A stretch of DNA of 64,000 bases from Polynucleobacter sp. MWH-UH24A (GTDB lineage Bacteria; Pseudomonadota; Gammaproteobacteria; Burkholderiales; Burkholderiaceae). The notes under the pieces were generated by a model that worked only from the letters and a program-made list of their open reading frames with translations, was not told the DNA's origin and searched no databases. Made by a program: the position numbers and the translations under genes. Of this stretch, positions 1 through 8,314 are shown piece by piece; within the stretch, counting starts at the first letter, position 1, and every line of letters starts with the position of its first letter. Where the stretch lies: contig NZ_CP061292.1 in the NCBI RefSeq assembly GCF_018687475.1, forward strand, positions 1,240,001 through 1,304,000, read 5' to 3'.

Positions 1-288
<288 letters not shown>

Positions 289-314
289 TTAAATTAAATA
301 AAGAGTGATTAAAA

Positions 315-806
315 CTAAACTTTCAGAATACGTTCACCGCGCCCAATTCCCGAACCGCCAGAACGGACTGTTTCAAGAATGGATGCGCGATCAATTGCGC
401 TAATGAATGCATCTAACTTACTACTCACACCAGTGAGCTCAATCGTGTAACTTTTATCAGTCACATCGATAATGCGTCCGCGGAATATATCCGTGGTGCG
501 CTTTAATTCCTCGCGCTCCTTACCAACCGCCCGCACTTTGATCATCATCAGTTCGCGCTCGATGTGTGGGCCTTCCGTTAAATCAAATACTTTCACCACC
601 TCAACCAAGCGATTGAGGTGCTTGGTAATTTGTTCAATCACATCATCTGAGCCAATCGTGACCAAGGTCATGCGGGATAGGGATGGGTCTTCAGTCGGTG
701 CGACGCTAAGAGTCTCAATGTTGTAACCGCGAGCCGAGAATAAGCCAACGACTCGCGAGAGCGCTCCCGGCTCGTTCTCGAGCAAAACAGAAATAATGTG
801 ACGCAT
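315..806 (-). CDS. ilvN: Acetolactate synthase small (regulatory) subunit
   Basis: This is the regulatory subunit that activates acetolactate synthase and confers valine feedback inhibition. At 163 residues it has the usual length of the IlvH/IlvN family. The N-terminal ACT domain is plain (HIISVLLENEPGALSRV, then GLFSARGYNIETLSVAPTED), followed by the ALS small-subunit C-terminal domain. Its ATG overlaps the ilvB stop by one base (TAATG), which suggests translational coupling and balanced subunit synthesis. It is called IlvN here from context; IlvH is a naming alternative and does not change the function. Confidence 0.97.
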   Translation of the reverse strand: MRHIISVLLENEPGALSRVVGLFSARGYNIETLSVAPTEDPSLSRMTLVTIGSDDVIEQITKHLNRLVEVVKVFDLTEGPHIERELMMIKVRAVGKEREELKRTTDIFRGRIIDVTDKSYTIELTGVSSKLDAFISAIDRASILETVRSGGSGIGRGERILKV

Positions 807-2611
807 TAGAGATCCTCACTTCCAAGCAGCATCTCACTAATGCCCTTACCTGCTTGTACCATGGGCCAGACGTTTTCCTGCGGATCAATCTGGAAATCCA
901 TAAACACAGTGCGATCCTTTAATTTGAGAGCCTCTTTGAGTGCGGGCTCAACATCTGCTTTGGTCTCAATGCGCATCCCCACATGACCATAGGCTTCAGC
1001 CAACTTCACAAAATCGGGCAATGAATCCATGTAGGAACTGGAATAGCGCTTACTGTAGGTTAATTCTTGCCATTGACGCACCATGCCTAAATATCGATTG
1101 TTTAAGGAAACAATCTTGATCGGCGTGTTGTACTGAGTCAGCGTTGAAAGTTCTTGAATACACATTTGGATCGAACCCTCTCCGGTGATGGTAACGACCT
1201 CCTGATCTGGGAATGCTTTTTTAATGCCCATGGCATAAGGCAAACCAACGCCCATGGTGCCTAAGCCACCCGAGTTAATCCAGCGCCGTGGTTCATTGAA
1301 CTTGTAGAACTGGGCTGCCCACATCTGATGTTGGCCAACGTCTGAGCACACAAAGGCATCGCCCTTGGTCAGCTCCCACAGTTTTTCAACGACGTATTGA
1401 GGCTTGACGATTTGGGAATCACGATCGTACTTCAAGCAATCGCGCTTCTTCCATTCATTAATCTGATCCCACCAGGCTTTCACCTTCGCTTGATTCTTAC
1501 GCGCCGGTGCCGCTCTTAATTGAGCACTCATATCAACCAAAATCTCTTTGAGATCACCCACAATCGGAACGTCTACCTTGACGCGCTTTGAAATCACCGA
1601 TGGGTCAATATCAATATGAACAATTTTGCGAGGATGACTTGCGAAGTGTGCAGGGTTACCGATCACGCGGTCATCAAAACGGGCACCAATTGCAATCAAT
1701 ACATCGCAGTGCTGCATCGCCATATTGGCTTCATAGGTGCCGTGCATTCCAAGCATGCCCACAAACTGCTGATGCGTCCCCGGGAATCCACCCAAGCCCA
1801 TCAGAGTATTGGTCACTGGATAACCTAAAAGCTCAGCAAACTCTTTGAGTTCCTTGGCGGCTTCGGCCATGATGATGCCGCCACCGGTATAAATATAGGG
1901 GCGCTCAGCCTCTTGTAATAGGGATACTGCTTTACGAATCTGTCCACTATGCCCCTTGATCACCGGGTTGTATGAACGCATGCTCAGACTATCGGGATAG
2001 ACAAAGGGCCCTTTAGTTGCCGAAACATCCTTTGGAATATCGACCAATACAGGTCCAGGACGGCCGGTGCGAGCAATATGAAAGGCTTTTTTAAGGGTCA
2101 CCGCAAGATCGTTCACATCCTTGACCAAGAAATTATGTTTTACGATCGGACGGGTGATACCTACCGTATCAGCCTCTTGGAAGGCATCCTCACCAATGGC
2201 ATAGGTTGGCACGTTACCGGTAATGATGACCATCGGAATGGAATCGGTGTAAGCGGTTGCAATACCAGTGACGGCATTTGTGACCCCAGGACCGGAAGTA
2301 ACGAGAGCAACACCGACTTTGCCAGTGGCGCGCGCGTAACCATCGGCCGCATGAACCGCAGCTTGTTCATGGCGAACTAAAATGTGTTCAAACTTATCTT
2401 GCTTGAAGATCTCGTCATAAATAAAGAGAACCGCACCACCGGGATAGCCCCAGACATACTCGACTCCCTCAGCATGCAAGGCATGCACCAACATCTCAGC
2501 ACCAATCATTTCGGGGGCAGGTTGTTTTGCAGGGCTTGTGGAATCAGATTGAGGACCGGTTGCGTCCTGACCACCTTTGGTGGCTAAAAACTCAGCATTA
2601 CTCGTATTCAT
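806..2611 (-). CDS. ilvB: Acetolactate synthase large (catalytic) subunit
   Basis: This thiamine diphosphate- and FAD-dependent enzyme condenses two pyruvates to acetolactate, or pyruvate with 2-ketobutyrate to acetohydroxybutyrate. The N-terminal pyrimidine-binding domain carries the conserved glutamate in VRHEQAAVHAADGYARATG. The central FAD domain follows, and the C-terminal ThDP/Mg2+ motif is GEGSIQMCIQELSTL ending near SLNN. The protein is about 601 residues, within the family range. In-frame ATG codons occur at 2617 and 2611; an AAAGG element lies 9 bases before the second, so I prefer that start. It is the first structural gene of the ilv operon, with a leader of roughly 200 bases ahead of it that contains a candidate regulatory peptide. 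IlvI is a naming alternative. Confidence 0.97.
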   Translation of the reverse strand: MNTSNAEFLATKGGQDATGPQSDSTSPAKQPAPEMIGAEMLVHALHAEGVEYVWGYPGGAVLFIYDEIFKQDKFEHILVRHEQAAVHAADGYARATGKVGVALVTSGPGVTNAVTGIATAYTDSIPMVIITGNVPTYAIGEDAFQEADTVGITRPIVKHNFLVKDVNDLAVTLKKAFHIARTGRPGPVLVDIPKDVSATKGPFVYPDSLSMRSYNPVIKGHSGQIRKAVSLLQEAERPYIYTGGGIIMAEAAKELKEFAELLGYPVTNTLMGLGGFPGTHQQFVGMLGMHGTYEANMAMQHCDVLIAIGARFDDRVIGNPAHFASHPRKIVHIDIDPSVISKRVKVDVPIVGDLKEILVDMSAQLRAAPARKNQAKVKAWWDQINEWKKRDCLKYDRDSQIVKPQYVVEKLWELTKGDAFVCSDVGQHQMWAAQFYKFNEPRRWINSGGLGTMGVGLPYAMGIKKAFPDQEVVTITGEGSIQMCIQELSTLTQYNTPIKIVSLNNRYLGMVRQWQELTYSKRYSSSYMDSLPDFVKLAEAYGHVGMRIETKADVEPALKEALKLKDRTVFMDFQIDPQENVWPMVQAGKGISEMLLGSEDL

Positions 2612-2694
2612 TGTCATTTTCCTTTGCAATTTTCGGCAAAAAATTGTTTAGGCTGTTCTGTCCCTTACTTATGGTCCGGGTTCGAACGGCACAG

Positions 2695-2739
2695 CCGCAA
2701 AGAAAAAAGACTGCCACTTCTTGGATGGTTTCTTTGCGG
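2695..2739 (-). promoter_or_regulatory. Inverted repeat in the ilvB leader (candidate attenuator element)
   Basis: Two perfect 11-base arms (CCGCAAAGAAA and TTTCTTTGCGG) are separated by 23 bases in the untranslated leader of ilvB. On the ilv transcript, the second arm overlaps by two bases a GGCTGT segment that can pair with ACAGCC further downstream, just before a run of six T about 7 bases away. The two pairings would therefore exclude each other, which is the layout of an attenuator. The second stem is short and its loop is long, so terminator function is only an inference. Confidence 0.4.
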
Positions 2740-2802
2740 TAAGCCTTCCATTGTAAAGCAATAGCCTAGAATGAGTGGGTTTAGACTGTATTTTGGGTCC
2801 AT

Positions 2803-2835
2803 TCATCGCAAGCAAACCACAAAAACAACGATCAT
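2803..2835 (-). CDS. Candidate ilv operon leader peptide
   Basis: A ten-codon open frame encodes MIVVFVVCLR and lies about 190 bases upstream of ilvB in the same direction. Six of its ten residues are Ile, Val or Leu, which resembles leader peptides that sense charged branched-chain tRNAs and control ilv operons by ribosome stalling. No clear ribosome-binding site precedes it. The assignment rests on composition, orientation and the inverted repeat between it and ilvB. A chance short ORF remains possible. Confidence 0.4.
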   Translation of the reverse strand: MIVVFVVCLR

Positions 2836-2853
2836 TTATTCGTAGTAATTCAC

Positions 2854-3423
2854 ATGGCATCCGCCCAAGAACTCGATCAATTTCTAGCTGGCGTTGAGAA
2901 AAAAGCCTTCAAACAGGCCGTCTATGCGGTTCGGGATGAGGCGGCCGCTCTCGATGTTGTTCAGGATGCGATGATTAGCTTGGCCCAAAAATATGGTGAT
3001 CGGCCCGCCGGAGAGTTCCCGTTGATTTTCACCCGAATTCTGCAAAATCGGATTCATGACTGGTTTCGACGTCAAAAGGTCCGTTCGACCTATGAGACCC
3101 CCTTCTCCGCTCTGGGGGCTGGCATGGATGGGGAGGAGGATTTTGACCCCCTTGAACTGATTGAGATTCGGGAAGAAGGCCAAATGCCCTCGGATGCCTC
3201 TACAGCGCTGGCTAAGCGTCAGCTTTTGGCCACTCTGGAACAAGAAATATCAAAATTGCCACATCGTCAACGGGAAGCCTTCCTCATGCGTTATTGGGAT
3301 GAGCTTAGTACGTCCGAAACGGCCCTCGCCATGGGATGCAGCGAGGGAAGTGTGAAAACCCATTGCTCCCGAGCCGCCCACACTTTGGCAGCTGCTTTAA
3401 AGGCCAAGGGGATTGTGTTGTGA
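2854..3423 (+). CDS. ECF-type RNA polymerase sigma factor
   Basis: This is a 189-residue sigma-70 family protein of the extracytoplasmic-function type. Region 2 occupies roughly residues 12-75 (EKKAFKQAVYAVRDEAAALDV, FTRILQNRIHDWFRRQK). Region 4 occupies about 130-185, with the helix-turn-helix ISKLPHRQREAFLMRYWDEL and TALAMGCSEGSVKTH. The acidic linker of about 40 residues between them is longer than in many ECF factors. The stop overlaps the ATG of the next gene (TGATG), so it is co-translated with the DUF3619 membrane protein, the natural anti-sigma candidate. The promoter class and stress that it serves cannot be read from the sequence. Confidence 0.9.
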   Translation: MASAQELDQFLAGVEKKAFKQAVYAVRDEAAALDVVQDAMISLAQKYGDRPAGEFPLIFTRILQNRIHDWFRRQKVRSTYETPFSALGAGMDGEEDFDPLELIEIREEGQMPSDASTALAKRQLLATLEQEISKLPHRQREAFLMRYWDELSTSETALAMGCSEGSVKTHCSRAAHTLAAALKAKGIVL

Positions 3424-3887
3424 TGAAAGATACGAATCAGAAACAATTTGCGAGTTCAGTGGAGGAGCGTTTTGCAAAACGCGTCACCAGCCTACTCAAT
3501 ACCAGTAGCCACGAACTTAGTGGCGATACCCAAGATCGCCTTCGCGAAGCACGCTTGCTTGCCGTCAATCGGGCAAAGCCTGAGCTGGTCTTTGTACATT
3601 CCGTACAAACTGCACATCCTGGTAATAAAAACTTTTCTTGGGAGAAGCCACTTTGGTCGCTGAGCAGTTGGCTAATTCCAATTGCCATCGTGGTATTTGG
3701 TCTGATTGCGATTGCAGAATGGCAAGAAGATCAGCGCATTAAAGACATCGCCAATGTGGATATTGCCCTGTTGACGGATGACGTGCCTCCCGATGCATTT
3801 GTCGATAACGGTTTCATGGCGTATCTAAAACTTAAAACCAGTGCCAAGCCTCAAGAAGCCACTCCGTCAGAGGATGAAAAAATCTAG
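3423..3887 (+). CDS. DUF3619 membrane protein, candidate anti-sigma partner
   Basis: This 154-residue protein matches the DUF3619 family, which in Burkholderiales typically sits immediately after an ECF sigma gene. The first 85 residues are hydrophilic and cytoplasmic in character (FASSVEERFAKRVTSLLN). A single transmembrane helix (WLIPIAIVVFGLIAIAEW) follows near residues 85-102, and the short C-terminal tail contains an LLTDDVPPDAFVDNGF segment. One membrane span and coupling to a sigma factor are compatible with an anti-sigma role, but no zinc-binding ZAS motif is present and no function is established. The ATG overlapping the sigma stop is preferred over upstream in-frame codons. Confidence 0.75.
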   Translation: MKDTNQKQFASSVEERFAKRVTSLLNTSSHELSGDTQDRLREARLLAVNRAKPELVFVHSVQTAHPGNKNFSWEKPLWSLSSWLIPIAIVVFGLIAIAEWQEDQRIKDIANVDIALLTDDVPPDAFVDNGFMAYLKLKTSAKPQEATPSEDEKI

Positions 3888-4438
3888 TGAGAACCGCTCG
3901 CATCACGTTTCGTGTTGCCTCCCTGCTTATTGGCTTGGTGCTAATTTATCCGGCATATGCTCAGAATTCCACCACGGTTAATCCTGCGGAAGCTAAAACC
4001 GAAATCAAGAAAGCAACAAATCTTGACTGGCAATACCTGAGCCCTCTTCAGCAAGCAGTGCTTGCTTCTCTCGAGTCCGACTGGAGCAGTTTTACAAACG
4101 CAAGTAAGACCAAATGGCTGAAGGTGGCCAATCGCTACCCAACCATGTCGAGTGCTGAACAAGAACGCTTGCAGTCACGAATGGCTGCATGGGCCAAACT
4201 TCCGCAAAAAGATCGGCGCCTAGCCCGTGATAACTATCTTTCGAGTTTGCAATTCCCTCCGGAGCAAAAAGCAGCTGCTTGGCAAGCCTATCAACAGCTT
4301 TCGGAGGAAGAAAAACAGAAACTAGCTCAACAAGAGCAAAGTCGTAAAAAGACGGGTGCCGTAACATCACCTGCCATACAAACACGGCAACCCCTCAATT
4401 CATCGAACGCCTCATCGTCTAGCGCCACAATCAAATAA
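3887..4438 (+). CDS. DUF3106 exported protein
   Basis: This 183-residue protein has an N-terminal signal peptide (ASLLIGLVLIYPAYAQ) and the DUF3106 core of regularly spaced Trp/Leu helices: LDWQYLSPLQQAVLASL, WLKVANRYPTMSSAEQERLQ, LPQKDRRLARDNYL, and FPPEQKAAAWQAYQQLSEEE. Similar helical repeats occur in periplasmic Spy/CpxP-like stress sensors, but homology is not something I can show. The start codon is GTG and overlaps the preceding TAG by one base. The low-complexity Ser/Thr-rich tail is probably disordered. As the third gene of the sigma operon it may be a periplasmic sensor or a target of the system; this is inference. Confidence 0.8.
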   Translation: MRTARITFRVASLLIGLVLIYPAYAQNSTTVNPAEAKTEIKKATNLDWQYLSPLQQAVLASLESDWSSFTNASKTKWLKVANRYPTMSSAEQERLQSRMAAWAKLPQKDRRLARDNYLSSLQFPPEQKAAAWQAYQQLSEEEKQKLAQQEQSRKKTGAVTSPAIQTRQPLNSSNASSSSATIK

Positions 4439-4447
4439 ACTGTGGGG

Positions 4448-4996
4448 ATGAACCCCGCCGAGATAAATGCTTTGCCAACCCCTCGATTTTGGCGACGCGT
4501 ATTTTGTAACCTCTACGAACAACTGCTCCTCGTTGGAGTTCTAGCGCTTGCCTTTATGGTTCCCAATTTATTAATTGGGGTTCTATTTGGTATTGCCATT
4601 CCCAGTTGGCTCAGTTTTTTCTACTTGTATGGTGTGTTGGGGTTTTACTTTGTCTGGTACTGGCGACGCAATGGACAAACTTTGGCCATGCAAACCTGGC
4701 GTATGCAAATTGTGGCTGAGGATGGTGGGCTGCTTGCCAAAAATCAGGCACTTTGGCGTTACGTCTACGGCTCGCTATGGATTGTGCCCTGCCTCATTGT
4801 TCACGCAATCCATCCACTACGAGGATGGCAAATCATTGGTTTATTGTTTTCAGTTTCTCTTTTCCTTTGGCCGCTTACCACCTATTTGGATCGCAAGCAT
4901 CGCCAGGGCATACCAGATCGGATGGCACAAACTAAATTGGTTCAGTTACCACCAAAATCGAAGGTCACAGCAACTTCGGTTTCTAAGACTGACTAG
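4448..4996 (+). CDS. RDD family membrane protein
   Basis: This is a protein of about 182 residues with the RDD-family layout: an early Arg (PTPRFWRRVFCNLYEQLLLVG), two helices (LLVGVLALAFMVPNLLIGVL and SWLSFFYLYGVLGFYFVWYW), the motif RRNGQTLAMQTWRMQIVAEDGG, then a third helical stretch. RDD proteins are inner-membrane proteins, some of which act as ion exchangers, but most have unknown roles. It closes the ECF sigma operon. Its stop overlaps that of the convergent permease gene. GTG six bases upstream is an alternative start; neither has a convincing ribosome-binding site. Confidence 0.85.
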   Translation: MNPAEINALPTPRFWRRVFCNLYEQLLLVGVLALAFMVPNLLIGVLFGIAIPSWLSFFYLYGVLGFYFVWYWRRNGQTLAMQTWRMQIVAEDGGLLAKNQALWRYVYGSLWIVPCLIVHAIHPLRGWQIIGLLFSVSLFLWPLTTYLDRKHRQGIPDRMAQTKLVQLPPKSKVTATSVSKTD

Positions 4997-7500
4997 ACTT
5001 CGCGCAAGCACTCCATCGTGCTTGCCGTCTGAATCTTTTGCTGCAAGCGAAATCCGGCAAGCAAACTCACGCATACCCCTAGAACAATACCAAGTCCAAT
5101 CGCGGTACCAAAGGAGTAGAACTCAATTTCCAATACGTATCGACCCAAAGCCCACGTGGTCGCACTGGCAGCCAAGCCGCCCAATAGGCCTGACAAAAAT
5201 CCAATGGTGGTGAGCTCAATGACAACGAGTTGCGCCAGGGTTCGCTTCGAAGCACCCACCGCCTTGAGCAGAGCCGCATCCCGGAAACGATCGTCTTGCG
5301 TGGAGCCAATGGCGGCAAAGAGTACCAAAATCGCGGCACACAAAGTAAAGACCAATAACAGACCCAAAGCACTCGCCAGACGATTTAACACCTCCTGAAT
5401 TTGACGAATCGAGTTCTCAATATCAACAATTGTTAAATTCGGATAGGTTTGAGCCAACTTGAGATCCAAATTTTCGCGTTCTTTGGGCTGGTGGTACGAA
5501 GTAATCCAAGATTTTGGGAAATCATCCAAGGCCTTCGGAGGAAAGATCACAAAGAAATTAACCTGCATGGAGCCCCAATCAAGTTTGCGCATCGAGGTAA
5601 TGGGTGCAGTAATTTTCTGACCCGCAATATCAAAGCTCATTTGATCGCCCATGCGAAGATTGAGGGTCTTCGCAATACCACTCTCAATCGAGATTTGTGG
5701 AGTGACCGAATTACCAAACCATTGACCGGCAACTAACTGATTGTCGCTTGGTAATTGATTGGTGTACGAGAGATTGAATTCACGATCGACTAGGCGGCGG
5801 GCATTATCGGTTTGGTAATTGTCAGGCATCACCTCTTGCTCATTAATATGCGTGAGTCGCCCCCGAACCATTGGATAAAGCTGAGCCTCAGTAATGCCTC
5901 CGGCAATTAACATACGCTGCACTTCTGCTTTCTGATCATTTTGGATATTGATCAAAAACCGATTCGGGGCGTTATCAGGCACATTGGCTTGCCAACTTTG
6001 CAATAAGTCTTGGCGCAACAAAAAGATCAGTAGGAGCGCCATGATGGCTAACGCCAAAGAGCTCACCTGAATCATGGCAAAAGCAGCGCGGCGCGATTGT
6101 GTGCTGATCGCAAAGCGGGTCACAAAGCCGATCCTCGCAAGGTAACTTGATTGACTAAAGCGCTCAAGACCCCACAAGCCAAGCCAAGCGAGCCCCGCAA
6201 AGAGTAATGCGCCAAGCCCAAATGAACCAGTCGCCCAAACCAGCAACTTCAGATCACGGGTTGCCCAAAATACCAATACCAAACAACTAATGAATCCAAA
6301 TAATGCAATCGATTTAGCAGCCAGTGGTACCTTGCCAAACTCTCGGCGCACTAAACGCAATGGGGAGATCTGACTTAAGGTTAAGATCGGTGGTCCTGCA
6401 AAACCAAAGAGCAGTAAAAGCGCAAACACCACGCTCCAAACCACGGGCCATACCGAGGGCAATGGCAGACGAGTCTGAATAAGCCCACCCAAGAGTTGCA
6501 TCAACAGCTCTTGAGCAAACCAGCCAATGAATCCCCCAAGAATAGTTGCTACCACACCAATCATCGTGAGGATATACAGTTGTTTGCGAAGAATTTGCGC
6601 CTGACTCGCACCAAAGCATTTCCACACTGCGCAGCTATCGGCTTGCTTAAGAACATAGCGCCTGGCAGCAAGGGCAATTGCTAAGGCGCAGATTAAGGCA
6701 GTCATTAAAGCCACAAGCGATAAGAAGCGTTCTGCACGCTCTAAGGTTTTTCGCATGACCGGCTGAGCATTCTCTAGGGACTCAATGCGAATACCGCGTA
6801 ATTTTTGTTGCTCAATATGATTGAGAGCCCAATCTTGGTAGCCCCGAATTTGAGGATCGGTTCCAGATAGCAGTAGGCGATAGGTCACTCGACTACCAAA
6901 GCCAATCAACCCTGTACTTGCTAAATCATCAATACCAATCATGGCTCGGGGTGCAAAGTTCATAAAGGCTGCACCACGATCGAGTTCCCGCACAATGACT
7001 GCATCAATCCGAAATTGACGATCGCCAATGCTCAGTGAATCGCCTAACTTTGCACGCAAGGAAATTAATACGGCGGGGTCGACCCAAACCGTATTTTTGG
7101 GAGGCATTCCGGTGACCTCTTCAATCGATCGTTCATCGACCCTACCGTCATGCACTTGACGACTAATTTGCAATTGCCCCCTGAGGGGATAGAGGGCACT
7201 TACGGCCTTTAATGAACTTAATTTACTTTCCCCACCATGGCTTACCATGCTGGGGAACACCACTGTCTGGGCAATATTTAATTTCTGAGACTTTGCCGCC
7301 TCAATCAATGCAGGTGCAATGGGCTGATCTGCAGCGATCAATAAATCGGCAGCCAGCAGCATACGGCCATCGATTTCAAAGCTGCGTTGAAGACGATCGG
7401 CTAAAAAGCTGACGCTGGAGAGCGCAGCTACGGAAAGCACAAGGGCAATAAAGAGCCAAAAGAGCTCCTTAGCGCGAAGCTCTTTTAGGAGCATCTGCAT
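4993..7500 (-). CDS. Large FtsX-type ABC transporter permease (YbbP-like)
   Basis: This 835-residue protein has two FtsX domains of four helices each in the duplicated layout of YbbP-type permeases. There is an N-terminal helix (FWLFIALVLSVAALSSVSFLA), a periplasmic MacB-like domain, helices at about 265-300 and 310-430, a second large periplasmic domain, and a final helix bundle (LGLLLVFTLCAAILVLFAAI onward). Relatives work with a YbbA/LolD-type ATPase in export or membrane-stress functions. No such ATPase is adjacent here; the upstream neighbour is an SDR gene 5 bases away, so the partner must be outside the window or a shared ATPase. The substrate cannot be deduced. Confidence 0.87.
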   Translation of the reverse strand: MQMLLKELRAKELFWLFIALVLSVAALSSVSFLADRLQRSFEIDGRMLLAADLLIAADQPIAPALIEAAKSQKLNIAQTVVFPSMVSHGGESKLSSLKAVSALYPLRGQLQISRQVHDGRVDERSIEEVTGMPPKNTVWVDPAVLISLRAKLGDSLSIGDRQFRIDAVIVRELDRGAAFMNFAPRAMIGIDDLASTGLIGFGSRVTYRLLLSGTDPQIRGYQDWALNHIEQQKLRGIRIESLENAQPVMRKTLERAERFLSLVALMTALICALAIALAARRYVLKQADSCAVWKCFGASQAQILRKQLYILTMIGVVATILGGFIGWFAQELLMQLLGGLIQTRLPLPSVWPVVWSVVFALLLLFGFAGPPILTLSQISPLRLVRREFGKVPLAAKSIALFGFISCLVLVFWATRDLKLLVWATGSFGLGALLFAGLAWLGLWGLERFSQSSYLARIGFVTRFAISTQSRRAAFAMIQVSSLALAIMALLLIFLLRQDLLQSWQANVPDNAPNRFLINIQNDQKAEVQRMLIAGGITEAQLYPMVRGRLTHINEQEVMPDNYQTDNARRLVDREFNLSYTNQLPSDNQLVAGQWFGNSVTPQISIESGIAKTLNLRMGDQMSFDIAGQKITAPITSMRKLDWGSMQVNFFVIFPPKALDDFPKSWITSYHQPKERENLDLKLAQTYPNLTIVDIENSIRQIQEVLNRLASALGLLLVFTLCAAILVLFAAIGSTQDDRFRDAALLKAVGASKRTLAQLVVIELTTIGFLSGLLGGLAASATTWALGRYVLEIEFYSFGTAIGLGIVLGVCVSLLAGFRLQQKIQTASTMECLREV

Positions 7501-7505
7501 ATTAA

Positions 7506-8291
7506 TTAAATACTGGGAACCTGACCACCATCCACCCGAATTACAGAGCCAGTGATGTAAGAAGCATTTTGACTTGCTAGGAATGCCGCGGTATCGCCAT
7601 ACTCCTTTGGATCACCATAACGACCTGCAGGAATGGTTTTCAAACTTGCGCTTACAACGGCGTCGTAGGTGATGTTCTCCCGCTTCGCACGCGCCTCATC
7701 GAGTTGGCGTAAGCGATCAGTTGCCACTCGACCCGGCATGATGACATTTACGGTTACCCCATCGGCTGCCACCTCCGCAGCCAAGGTTTTGGACCAACCG
7801 AGTAATGCAGCTCTTAAGGTGTTTGAAATCGCTAGATTACGAATCGGTACGATTGCTCCGGAAGTGGTACTGGTAATAATGCGGCCCCAACGACGCTCAC
7901 GCATCCCTGGCAAGACCCGATCGGTAATTTTCATGAGGGAGAGCACCATCTCCTGGAAGCTTTTTTGCCACAACTGCGGATCTTGACCACTCGCTGATGT
8001 TGGTGGCGGTCCACCAGTGTTATTAATCAAGATATCGACTGGTCCCAACTGGTTTTCAATCGTCTGTACATGACCATCAATTGCATTGAGATCCGCGAGA
8101 TCCCAATTTAAGGCGAGCGCCTTGCCGCCAACCGACTCAATCATTTTGACGGTCTGTGCGAGACCTTCGGCATTTCGACCGGTCACCGCAACCTGGACGC
8201 CCTCCCGCGCCAAAGAATGTGCCATCGCCTGACCTAAGCCTCGGCTTGATGCCAGCACTAATGCAGTCTTTCCCTTAATTCCTAAATCCAT
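7506..8291 (-). CDS. Atypical short-chain dehydrogenase/reductase lacking the YxxxK pair
   Basis: This is a 261-residue SDR-fold protein. The Rossmann start is ALVLASSRGLGQAM instead of TGxxxGxG, and the NNTGG segment replaces NNAG. At the catalytic site the usual Tyr-x-x-x-Lys is replaced: alignment by eye of ISNTLRAALLGWSKTLA puts Ser156 at the Tyr position and Arg160 at the Lys position. The C-terminal DGVTVNVIMPGRVATD segment and YITGSVIRVDGG are normal for the family. This pattern matches a known beta-ketoacyl-reductase-like subgroup without the standard tetrad, so oxidoreductase activity should not be assumed. A GGAG site precedes the ATG. It probably shares a transcript with the downstream permease. 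Confidence 0.85.
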   Translation of the reverse strand: MDLGIKGKTALVLASSRGLGQAMAHSLAREGVQVAVTGRNAEGLAQTVKMIESVGGKALALNWDLADLNAIDGHVQTIENQLGPVDILINNTGGPPPTSASGQDPQLWQKSFQEMVLSLMKITDRVLPGMRERRWGRIITSTTSGAIVPIRNLAISNTLRAALLGWSKTLAAEVAADGVTVNVIMPGRVATDRLRQLDEARAKRENITYDAVVSASLKTIPAGRYGDPKEYGDTAAFLASQNASYITGSVIRVDGGQVPSI

Positions 8292-8314
8292 CGTGCACTC
8301 CCTTATTCGTTGTT

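Noticed and set aside
4575..5213. A 212-codon plus-strand frame overlapping the RDD gene and the permease end
   Set aside because: It is out of frame with the clearly recognisable RDD protein, and its translation is rich in Trp, Cys, Arg and Ser without family features.
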